Assembly (NCBI RefSeq): GCF_949292005.1
Contig: NZ_CASEXV010000083.1
Coordinates: 1-16,624, forward strand
DNA: 16,624 nucleotides
Reading direction: 5' to 3'
Source of the DNA: an uncultured Bifidobacterium sp.
GTDB lineage: Bacteria > Actinomycetota > Actinomycetes > Actinomycetales > Bifidobacteriaceae
The notes under the pieces were generated by a model that was not told the DNA's origin, ran no database searches, and worked only from the letters and a program-made list of their open reading frames with translations. Shown here one piece after another: positions 1 through 5,585 of this stretch (its first letter is position 1; each line of letters begins with the position of its first letter). Position numbers and translations under genes: made by a program.

Positions 1-1444
1 AGCTTCCATCGCCGTCGATCAGCCAGACCGGACGTTTGCCGCCGAATTTCCGCGCTGAGCCGACCGCCGCTCCGATGGCCGCGGGAAGGCCATATCCCAT
101 GGTTCCAAGGCCGCATGAGGATATCCACGAGTGAGGGTTCTCGAAATCGATGAACTGCGATGCCCACATCTGATGCTGCCCCACGCCCGACACCCAGATG
201 GTGTCGGGATCCGCCATGTCGGAAAGCTTACGAACGACCCACTGGGGAGCGAGCGTTCCGTCCGGAGCCTTGTCGACGGTCTGCGGGTAGTCGGTGAGCC
301 ATTCGTGGATCTGCTCCCACCACAGATGCAGGTCGGGTCGTCCCTGGATGGCCTGAGTGCGCTCGATCTCGGGGATGAGATCGTCGAGGACCGCCGCCAC
401 GTCGCCCACGATGGGTACGTCCACCTGACGGTTCTTGCCGATCTCCGCGGGATCGATGTCGATGTGGATGACATGCGCGGTCGGGGCGAAGGCCTCCAGC
501 TTGCCCGTGACGCGGTCATCGAAGCGCGCTCCGATGGCCACCAGAAGATCACAGCGCTGGACAGCGCCGGTAGCAGCTATGGTGCCGTGCATCCCCAGCA
601 TTCCCAGAACCTTCGGGTCCGAGTCGGGGACCACGCCACGCGCCGGAAGCGTGGTGACTATCGGGGCGTCGGTCAGATCGGCGAGGCGCTTGATCCTATC
701 CCCGGCATCCGCGCGGACCGCGCCTCCGCCGACGTACAACACAGGACGGTAGGAGTGCGAGAACAGCCTCGCCGCGTCGGACAACACCCGTCCGTGGGCG
801 CGGACTGTGGGATTGTACCCGGGAAGGATCATGCGTTGTGGCCAGGAGTAGTACATCTCCTCCTTCTGCGCGGTTTTCGTCAAATCGACGACCACGGGGC
901 CGGGTCGCCCGGATTGGGCTATGTGATAGGCCTCGGTGAGCACGCGGGGAATGTCCTGCGCCCGGGTCACGAGGAATGAGTGCTTGGCGATGGGATAGGT
1001 GATCCCAACGATGTCGGCCTCCTGGAAGGCGTCGGTGCCGATGGCGTTCACCCCGACCTGTCCGGTGATGACCACCATCGGAACGGAGTCCATGTTCGCG
1101 TCGGCGATCGCGGTGACGGTGTTCGTCGCTCCGGGCCCCGATGTGACTATGCAGACTCCGACTTTGCCGGTGGCTATGGCATATCCCTCCGCCGCGTGGC
1201 CCGCGGCCTGCTCGTGCCGCGTGAGTACGAAACGGAACTTGGTGTCATCGTCGATTGCGTGGTAGACGGGAAGTATCGCGCCTCCGGGGATTCCGAAGAC
1301 GTCGGTCACCCCCAGATCCTCCAGGGAGCGGATAAGCGCCTGCGCGCCGGTCATCTTTTCCCCGTCTGTCACGGTCTGCTGGTTGGTCGTGGTGGATGTC
1401 TTGGGCACTCCGCTGAATGCCTGAAGAGGCGTTGGTAATACCAT
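1..1444 (-). CDS. ilvB: Acetolactate synthase large subunit (partial, 3' end outside window)
   Basis: Catalytic subunit of acetohydroxyacid synthase, which condenses two pyruvates to acetolactate (valine/leucine) or pyruvate plus 2-oxobutyrate to acetohydroxybutyrate (isoleucine), using ThDP, Mg and FAD in the cytosol. I read this frame directly on the minus strand: it opens MVLPTPLQAFSG and stays open to base 1, giving 481 complete codons. Visible hallmarks are the N-terminal ThDP domain with FGIPGGAILP (50-59), the catalytic Glu78 in RHEQAAGHAAEGYA, then TSGPGATN, and the ThDP-binding GDG at residues 478-480 preceded by WLID, right at the edge. The family runs to roughly 600 residues, so the last fifth is missing. 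The ATG at 1444 is preceded by GAGGGG about 4 bases upstream. It is last in view of a co-directional block after rnc; ilvN would be expected next, outside the window. Confidence 0.96.
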   Translation of the reverse strand, partial: MVLPTPLQAFSGVPKTSTTTNQQTVTDGEKMTGAQALIRSLEDLGVTDVFGIPGGAILPVYHAIDDDTKFRFVLTRHEQAAGHAAEGYAIATGKVGVCIVTSGPGATNTVTAIADANMDSVPMVVITGQVGVNAIGTDAFQEADIVGITYPIAKHSFLVTRAQDIPRVLTEAYHIAQSGRPGPVVVDLTKTAQKEEMYYSWPQRMILPGYNPTVRAHGRVLSDAARLFSHSYRPVLYVGGGAVRADAGDRIKRLADLTDAPIVTTLPARGVVPDSDPKVLGMLGMHGTIAATGAVQRCDLLVAIGARFDDRVTGKLEAFAPTAHVIHIDIDPAEIGKNRQVDVPIVGDVAAVLDDLIPEIERTQAIQGRPDLHLWWEQIHEWLTDYPQTVDKAPDGTLAPQWVVRKLSDMADPDTIWVSGVGQHQMWASQFIDFENPHSWISSCGLGTMGYGLPAAIGAAVGSARKFGGKRPVWLIDGDGS

Positions 1445-1705
1445 TCGTTTCCCCTCGTTCGTGTGTGCTCGACGTCGTCATGGGGCCGATCGCCGGCATT
1501 CGTGTGGTTTGCGGCCGGTGGTGCGAGGCCTGACGTGACCGAGCGGTTGTGCGGATGCGTGAGGGCGCCGCTTGTGGCGAACGGCCGTTCCACGCATCGT
1601 GATCGCGGTTATTTGCTCCTCAGTCTATGACACATCCCATCCCTGTCCGGTCGCGATGACCATATCCCGGCGATGCCGTGGAAGGGAACCATCGGGACAT
1701 GGCGG
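1445..1705. other. rnc-ilvB intergenic region
   Basis: These 261 bases separate the rnc stop from the ilvB start. On the minus strand I looked for an attenuator, a T-box or a leader peptide rich in Ile/Val/Leu codons and found none. A short frame starting ATGCGTGGAACG reads about 37 codons without a run of branched-chain codons. There is no convincing terminator hairpin after rnc, so read-through from rnc into ilvB is possible, although the length of the gap also allows a separate ilvB promoter that I could not identify. Confidence 0.4.
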
Positions 1706-2560
1706 TCAGTGGTGTCGGGGAAGCTCGTCGAGCTTGTGCCAGGCCTGTTCCGCAGCGGCGAGCTGGGCCTTGCGCTTGGATGGACCATAACCGATCCCGA
1801 GGGGTTCGTCGCCATCGTCAAGCACGGCCCGCGCGGTGAAACGCGGAGCGTATTCGGGGCCGTCGACGGCCATGAGATAGTGGGGATCCTCATATCCCCT
1901 CTCATGAGCTTTCACCGTCAGCGATGTCTTCCAGTCCAGCGCGGGCCCTTCCGTCGCGACCTCGGCCAGAGTGTCATCAAGCAGATGGTGGATGACCTTG
2001 CGTGCCTCCTCGATTCCGTGGGAGATGAACGTCGCGCCGATCAGGGATTCGACGATGTCGCAGAGGATTGAGCTTTTGTTCGCACCACCCTGTTCGGCCT
2101 CACCGTGTCCAAGCAGTATGTAGGGGCCGACGTGAAGCTTCTCTCTGGCGACCGTCGACAGTGCGCGTTCGCTGACCGCCTGTGCCCGCATTTTGGCGAG
2201 CTGTCCCTCGGTCATATCCGGATGGACCTTGTACAGGGTTTCGGTGGCTACCAGCTCGAGCACGGCGTCGCCAAGGAACTCGAGGCGCTCATAGTTCAGG
2301 GCTCCCGGATTCTCATGCGAGAACGAGCGATGGGTGAGTGCCTGGACCAGAAGCTCGGAATCCAGAGTCGTTCCCAAGGCGTCCAACAGCCGGCGTTGGG
2401 GTTGGTTGGAGGTGTCGCCCGCGGTGCGGATCTCGTGCGCCTCGTGCGTCACCGGAACCTGTGCGGATTTCATGGTGCTCGATGTGGCGTCGGACGCTGA
2501 TGTGGTGTCGCGTCTTGATGCGTCGTCATCTGTGTGGGTCATTGAAGCTGTGTGGGTCAT
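1706..2560 (-). CDS. rnc: Ribonuclease III
   Basis: Double-strand-specific endoribonuclease that processes rRNA precursors and structured mRNAs in the cytosol, acting as a homodimer with Mg. The family signature ERLEFLGDA is at residues 91-99, with acidic catalytic residues at E94 and D98 and in the second cluster at D168 and E171 (CDIVES). The RNase III domain covers about 55-200 and a C-terminal dsRNA-binding domain about 208-277, containing GIGYGPSKRKAQLAAAE. At 284 residues it is longer than the usual 220-250 because of a Ser/Thr/Asp-rich N-terminal extension of some 50 residues. The start is uncertain: an 18-bp tandem duplication supplies two in-frame ATGs (2560 and 2542), neither with a clear Shine-Dalgarno sequence, and Met30 is another option. 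It lies downstream of rpmF on the same strand, 283 bases away, and upstream of ilvB. Confidence 0.95.
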   Translation of the reverse strand: MTHTASMTHTDDDASRRDTTSASDATSSTMKSAQVPVTHEAHEIRTAGDTSNQPQRRLLDALGTTLDSELLVQALTHRSFSHENPGALNYERLEFLGDAVLELVATETLYKVHPDMTEGQLAKMRAQAVSERALSTVAREKLHVGPYILLGHGEAEQGGANKSSILCDIVESLIGATFISHGIEEARKVIHHLLDDTLAEVATEGPALDWKTSLTVKAHERGYEDPHYLMAVDGPEYAPRFTARAVLDDGDEPLGIGYGPSKRKAQLAAAEQAWHKLDELPRHH

Positions 2561-2565
2561 TGAAG
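2530..2565. repeat. Perfect 2 x 18 bp tandem duplication over the rnc start
   Basis: The 18-mer ctgtgtgggtcattgaag occurs twice in direct abutment (2530-2547 and 2548-2565). Read on the minus strand each unit carries an ATG, so the protein begins MTHTAS-MTHT. Eighteen bases keep the frame. Confidence 0.95.
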
Positions 2566-2581
2566 AGCTTTCACTCGGAGG

Positions 2582-2616
2582 GATTATGGCTTGATTATGT
2601 TGTGATTATGGCTTGA
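2582..2616. repeat. Direct repeat of 13 bp in the rnc leader
   Basis: gattatggcttga is found at 2582-2594 and again at 2604-2616, a period of 22 bases, just upstream of rnc on the minus strand. The intervening ttatgttgt is similarly AT-rich compared with its surroundings. Confidence 0.85.
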
Positions 2617-2667
2617 GCGGGAATGGGGTGGGGAGGAGGGATCTCGATGAGAAGTGTCTACGGGCGA

Positions 2668-2695
2668 AGTGTCTTCTTGGGAGTGTCTTCTTGGA
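2668..2695. repeat. Near-perfect 2 x 14 bp tandem repeat in the rnc leader
   Basis: agtgtcttcttggg at 2668-2681 is followed immediately by agtgtcttcttgga at 2682-2695, one mismatch in the final base. A further partial copy, gaagtgtct, lies just before at 2651-2659. Confidence 0.85.
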
Positions 2696-2768
2696 GGGGG
2701 CCACTGTGTGGTGTGCCAGTGTCCGTCATATGCGGATGCGCCGGCGGACAGGTCGCCGGGATACGTCG

Positions 2769-2800
2769 AAGGCCCCGCCACCCGTCGATGGCAGGGCCTT
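2769..2800 (-). terminator. Hairpin downstream of rpmF
   Basis: A 12-bp stem (2769-2780 with 2789-2800, one G-T pair) encloses an 8-base loop, 43 bases after the rpmF stop. The stem core is AAGGCCC/GGGCCTT. There is no following T run, so it is either a weak terminator or a processing/stability structure between rpmF and rnc. Confidence 0.5.
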
Positions 2801-2843
2801 CGCTCACACGTCCCGCAGCGCGCTTCCGGCGCGGGGGATGCGA

Positions 2844-3038
2844 CTACTTGGTGTGACCGGGCTGGATGGCGTCACGGTAGACGCGTCCGCGGAAGGATCC
2901 GCAGCTCGGGCAGGCCATGTGGGACAGGCGGGGTGCTCCGCAGCTGGGGCAGGAGACCGTCTGGGCCGCCGTGGCCTTCCAGTTCGCGCGGCGCGAATGC
3001 GTGTTGGCGCGCGAGGTCTTGTACTTTGGCAGTGCCAT
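2844..3038 (-). CDS. rpmF: 50S ribosomal protein L32
   Basis: Small basic protein of the large ribosomal subunit, 64 residues. It begins MALPKYKTSRANTHSRRANW, the typical L32 opening, and carries a zinc-ribbon pair of CPSCG motifs with cysteines at 30, 33, 43 and 46, so it is the zinc-binding (C+) form. The same frame is open for another 25 codons upstream, but the ATG at 3038 has AGAGGAAA five or so bases before it and matches the family start. It follows the DUF177 gene, the yceD-rpmF pairing seen in many bacteria, but a 163-base gap with a promoter-like sequence suggests it also has its own promoter. Confidence 0.97.
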   Translation of the reverse strand: MALPKYKTSRANTHSRRANWKATAAQTVSCPSCGAPRLSHMACPSCGSFRGRVYRDAIQPGHTK

Positions 3039-3083
3039 GATTTCCTCTGTTCCGTTCAAACGATTGGTGCTTAAGCGTTCTGA

Positions 3084-3112
3084 ATGATAGCGCACTCCCT
3101 GAACAAAGTCCA
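3084..3112 (-). promoter_or_regulatory. Candidate promoter for rpmF
   Basis: On the minus strand TGGACT (-35, 4 of 6 to consensus, bases 3112-3107) is separated by 17 bases from TATCAT (-10, 5 of 6, bases 3089-3084). Initiation near 3077 would give a leader of about 40 bases before the rpmF ATG. Confidence 0.5.
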
Positions 3113-3201
3113 TCCGCGCCGATATGACCGTGCCGATGCGGTCGGTGGAAGAACGATGGAGCGCCGCAATGCGGAGACGTTCCGAGGCGTGGCCGGGAAG
3201 G

Positions 3202-3867
3202 CTAATCCTTCGCGCCGTCGTCCTTGTCCACGTCGTTGATGGTCCCCTTCTCCGTCTGATCCTCCGTCTGATCCTCCGTCTGATTCAGGAGTCTGTCGCG
3301 AAGACCCTGCAGTTCGGCGAATCGTATGTCCGTCACATCGTGGTGGTGTCCGGGATTGTCGTTGAGGTTGAGTCCGCATTCTGGGCACAGGCCTTTGCAG
3401 TTCTCCCGGCATAGCGGTTGGAGCGGCAGCATCTCGGCGAGCGTGTCGCGCAACGGGGCCTCGAGGCTCATCGTCGCGCCGTCGTCACACAGTGGATAGA
3501 CGTCCCCCGACTCTTCTTCGCCGGCGATGATGTCAAGCTCGTCGTCGCCGGCATCATCACGGATGGCCGAGCTGTCGTACGGGAAGAACATCGTGATGGA
3601 TGTCGTCCAGTCGTGGTCCAGCGGAGTGAGGCATCGTGAGCAGGACGCGTGCACGGGGGCGGTCACATCCGCGGTGAGAAGCACCCCATCCACCACGGAG
3701 TCGATTCTGCCTCGAACGGCGACGTCGGCCCCCTCTCGGACGCCGATCACGTCATCGCCTATTCCCGTAGGCGCGGGCATGGTGACGTCCACATCCTGCG
3801 AATGCCCTGGTGTCGTGGACAGCGACGACAAGGGAATGGTCCATGGTGTCGTGGTGCGTCGTGCCAT
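3202..3867 (-). CDS. DUF177 / YceD-family protein
   Basis: Member of the DUF177 family (YceD in E. coli, linked to 23S rRNA accumulation); its biochemical role is not settled. The 221-residue protein shows the family cysteine pattern: CSRC at 76-79 and, in the C-terminal part, C153, C157 and CPECGLNLN at 161-169, probably a metal site. An acidic stretch (103-122) sits in the middle. The C-terminus ends in a low-complexity charged tail with QTED repeated (residues 196-207), encoded by a 3 x 12 bp tandem repeat. It starts 22 bases after the SepIVA-like gene, and GAGGA about 13 bases before the ATG is the only Shine-Dalgarno candidate. The neighbouring rpmF and rnc support a ribosome-assembly role. 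In Mycobacterium tuberculosis the homologous gene, as I recall it, is Rv2926c, next to rnc. Confidence 0.9.
   Translation of the reverse strand: MARRTTTPWTIPLSSLSTTPGHSQDVDVTMPAPTGIGDDVIGVREGADVAVRGRIDSVVDGVLLTADVTAPVHASCSRCLTPLDHDWTTSITMFFPYDSSAIRDDAGDDELDIIAGEEESGDVYPLCDDGATMSLEAPLRDTLAEMLPLQPLCRENCKGLCPECGLNLNDNPGHHHDVTDIRFAELQGLRDRLLNQTEDQTEDQTEKGTINDVDKDDGAKD
3250..3285. repeat. 3 x 12 bp tandem repeat inside the DUF177 gene
   Basis: ctccgtctgatc is present three times in tandem (3250-3261, 3262-3273, 3274-3285; the last base of the third copy is t). On the minus strand it encodes the repeated acidic tetrapeptide QTED near the C-terminus. Copy-number change would keep the frame. Confidence 0.93.
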
Positions 3868-3870
3868 AAT

Positions 3871-3898
3871 GCGTTCTAATCCTCGCGTCCTAATCCTC
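3871..3898. repeat. 2 x 14 bp tandem duplication at the sepIVA stop / DUF177 start junction
   Basis: On the minus strand GAGGATTAGGACGC is followed directly by GAGGATTAGAACGC (one mismatch). The first copy encodes the last two codons and stop of the upstream gene (Glu-Asp-TAG). The second copy lies in the gap and offers GAGGA as the only ribosome-binding site candidate for the DUF177 gene. Confidence 0.9.
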
Positions 3899-4600
3899 AG
3901 AAAAATCGTCTCCGGCGTGGGGAACCCTTTGGGCCGCCGATTGCTGCCGCTCCTGAAGGACCCTCAGACCGGCGTCCACGTCGTTGCCGATTTTCTCGGC
4001 CTGTGTGCGTAACTCGGTCATCACCGTGGTGCAGTATTCGTCGGCCCCGTGGACAAGATGATCTGATTTCGCCTGTGCGGCGGCAATCATCTCGCGAGCC
4101 CTCTCACGCGCCATGTCCGTGACGTTCTGCTGGCTGGTGAGGAACTCGGCCTGCTCCTGCGCCTCCGCGACTATCTGTCTGGCCTGGTTCTGCGCGGTCG
4201 TGATGATGGAGTTCGCCTGGTTCTGCGCGTTGTCCAGCCGCCGTTCGGATTCCCTCATAAGCGCCGACGCGCGTTCGAGCTGTACGGGCAGAAGGCCCTT
4301 GAGCTTGAGAAGCTGCTCGGCGACCTCATCGTGGTCCACACGCACGTAGCCTGGTGAGAAGATGGCCCCTTTGGCGTTGTCCAAAGTCTCCTGGAGTCCG
4401 TCGAGGATGTCGTACACGGTCGTGAACTCCTCGCGGCTGCGGTTCTGGCCGGTGCCGCCGCGCGCGCCCGTCCCCAGAGCGTCGTCCTCACGCAGGTCCG
4501 GGAGATCTCCCGATGAGAACAGGGGCGTGGCGCTTTGACGGGAATCTTCTGAGTGGGGTCGGGAGGGGGTTCCGGGGTTCGTGGACGTATCGTCGGTCAT
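3890..4600 (-). CDS. sepIVA: SepIVA/DivIVA-like coiled-coil septation protein
   Basis: Probable homologue of mycobacterial SepIVA (Rv2927c), a DivIVA-domain-related septation factor; often annotated simply as a cell division or V-ATPase-subunit-like protein. The 236-residue chain has a disordered Ser/Pro/Gly-rich N-terminus (1-55), a short helical element TVYDILDGLQETLDNAKGA (61-79), the segment FSPGYVRVDHDEVAEQL (81-97), then a long alanine/glutamine-rich coiled coil (about 92-225) with repeated A-Q-N-Q-A / A-Q-E-Q-A blocks near 125-151. No membrane segment or catalytic motif is visible. Its ATG overlaps the coaD stop as ATGA, indicating translational coupling, and the next gene encodes DUF177. 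The order rnc, DUF177, SepIVA matches the mycobacterial locus as I recall it, which is the main support for the name. Confidence 0.75.
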   Translation of the reverse strand: MTDDTSTNPGTPSRPHSEDSRQSATPLFSSGDLPDLREDDALGTGARGGTGQNRSREEFTTVYDILDGLQETLDNAKGAIFSPGYVRVDHDEVAEQLLKLKGLLPVQLERASALMRESERRLDNAQNQANSIITTAQNQARQIVAEAQEQAEFLTSQQNVTDMARERAREMIAAAQAKSDHLVHGADEYCTTVMTELRTQAEKIGNDVDAGLRVLQERQQSAAQRVPHAGDDFSED

Positions 4601-5106
4601 GATCTGTCTCTCTTTCCCTGTTCTTCGTCCTCCAGCGCCCGCCCAAGCAGTGGGATGACGCCGTCCGGGACCATTCCGCGGACATCCCCGCCGTGCCGCG
4701 CCACATCTTTGACGATGGAGCTGGATATATGTTCAAGGACGGGGTCGGCGGGAAGGAACATCGTCTCGATACTGGCCAGTTTACGATTCACCAGAGCCAT
4801 TCCGAGCTCCGCCTCGTAATCCCCGTTCTGACGGAGGCCTTTGACTATGACGGTCGCGCCCACGCGCATGCAGTAGTCGGTGATCAGACCGCTGGTCGAA
4901 GCGACCACAATCGAATCGTACCCGTCCTCATGGAGGGCGTCGCGAATGATCCGCACGCGGACATCCTCCGGGAAAAGCGGCGTTTTCGCGGCGTTGACCG
5001 CCACCACCACATGAACGGCGTCGAACAGCTGTGAGCAGCGCTTGATCACGTCCAGATGGCCTGATGTGACGGGATCATAGGATCCAGGGCACACGGCGAT
5101 AGTCAT
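4597..5106 (-). CDS. coaD: Phosphopantetheine adenylyltransferase
   Basis: Penultimate step of coenzyme A synthesis: transfers AMP from ATP to 4'-phosphopantetheine to give dephospho-CoA, in the cytosol as a hexamer. The 169-residue length fits the family. The nucleotidyltransferase signature is PGSYDPVTSGHLD at residues 7-19 with His17; Lys41 and Arg92 occupy the expected substrate-binding positions, and the C-terminal ISSSIVKD is at 127-134. Tyr10 replaces the more usual Phe in the GSF motif. No clear Shine-Dalgarno sequence precedes the ATG, while a TANNNT box lies 7 bases upstream, so the transcript may be leaderless. It heads the minus-strand block and overlaps the next gene by ATGA. Confidence 0.96.
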   Translation of the reverse strand: MTIAVCPGSYDPVTSGHLDVIKRCSQLFDAVHVVVAVNAAKTPLFPEDVRVRIIRDALHEDGYDSIVVASTSGLITDYCMRVGATVIVKGLRQNGDYEAELGMALVNRKLASIETMFLPADPVLEHISSSIVKDVARHGGDVRGMVPDGVIPLLGRALEDEEQGKRDRS

Positions 5107-5113
5107 GGCTTAC

Positions 5114-5144
5114 AGAGTACCCCGTCGCAGGGTTGGAATATCAA
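5114..5144 (-). promoter_or_regulatory. Candidate leaderless promoter of coaD
   Basis: On the minus strand TTGATA (bases 5144-5139, 5 of 6 to the -35 consensus) is 19 bases from TACTCT (bases 5119-5114, a TANNNT -10 box), which ends 7 bases before the coaD ATG. Initiation would fall at or next to the start codon, consistent with the absent ribosome-binding site. The spacer is slightly long. Confidence 0.4.
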
Positions 5145-5165
5145 CCGGCTATGCGCTGCGGCCGC

Positions 5166-5171
5166 TATTAT
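5166..5171 (+). promoter_or_regulatory. Possible -10 element for the DUF3039 gene
   Basis: TATTAT matches TATAAT at 5 of 6 positions and lies about 55 bases before the DUF3039 start, in the divergent gap with coaD. I see no good -35 hexamer at the proper distance. Confidence 0.3.
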
Positions 5172-5225
5172 GGTCGGGAGCGGAACCGGTTGTACGGTGT
5201 CCACGATGTCAGGGAGGAGCCGATC

Positions 5226-5567
5226 ATGGACGTGGAAGGCACAGTCGCCATTGATGCGTGGATTGGTGCGCGGATTATGGACGATGCCTCGACGGGCGAG
5301 GAAGGCGCGGATGGCGATGCCTCGACGGGCACTGCGGTTCTTGAGCGTCCCGAAGTCAAGGAGAAACCCCAAAGCACCGACGATGGCGATGCCGATCGCT
5401 TCGCGCACTATGTCTCCAAGGACAGAATCATGGAGTCGCGCGCGACAGGGCGCCCGGTAGTGGCCTTGTGCGGCAAGATCTGGGTGCCTAAGCGCGATCC
5501 CTCCCGGTATCCGGTATGCCCCGACTGCCGCCGGATCTACGAGAGCATGACGGGCGGAAAAGCCTGA
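5226..5567 (+). CDS. DUF3039 family protein
   Basis: Small actinobacterial protein of unknown function, 113 residues from the chosen start. The N-terminal half is acidic and Thr/Gly-rich with a partial internal repeat (DDASTGEE / DGDASTGT). The conserved half is DDGDADRFAHYVSKD, then ATGRPVVALCGKIWVPKRDP and YPVCPDCRRIYE, with one cysteine in ALCGK and a C-x-x-C pair in CPDC, suggesting a metal-binding ribbon. The frame is open 31 codons further upstream, but the ATG at 5226 is preceded by a strong AGGGAGGAG, so I place the start there. It is divergent from coaD and convergent with pncB, whose stop codon is only 18 bases beyond its own. Confidence 0.87.
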   Translation: MDVEGTVAIDAWIGARIMDDASTGEEGADGDASTGTAVLERPEVKEKPQSTDDGDADRFAHYVSKDRIMESRATGRPVVALCGKIWVPKRDPSRYPVCPDCRRIYESMTGGKA

Positions 5568-5585
5568 CGGCGACAGCGCCTTCGC

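Noticed and set aside
131..1438. Long plus-strand frames at 131-979 and 980-1438
   Set aside because: They lie antisense to ilvB, whose minus-strand translation is unmistakable over the same bases.
1445..1705. Possible ilv attenuator or leader peptide
   Set aside because: No run of Ile/Val/Leu codons, no terminator/antiterminator pair and no T-box sequence could be found.
2613..3074. Plus-strand frames across the rpmF-rnc gap (also 2623-2856 and 2654-3040)
   Set aside because: They overlap rpmF in antisense, have Arg/Gly-rich shadow composition and no protein family character.
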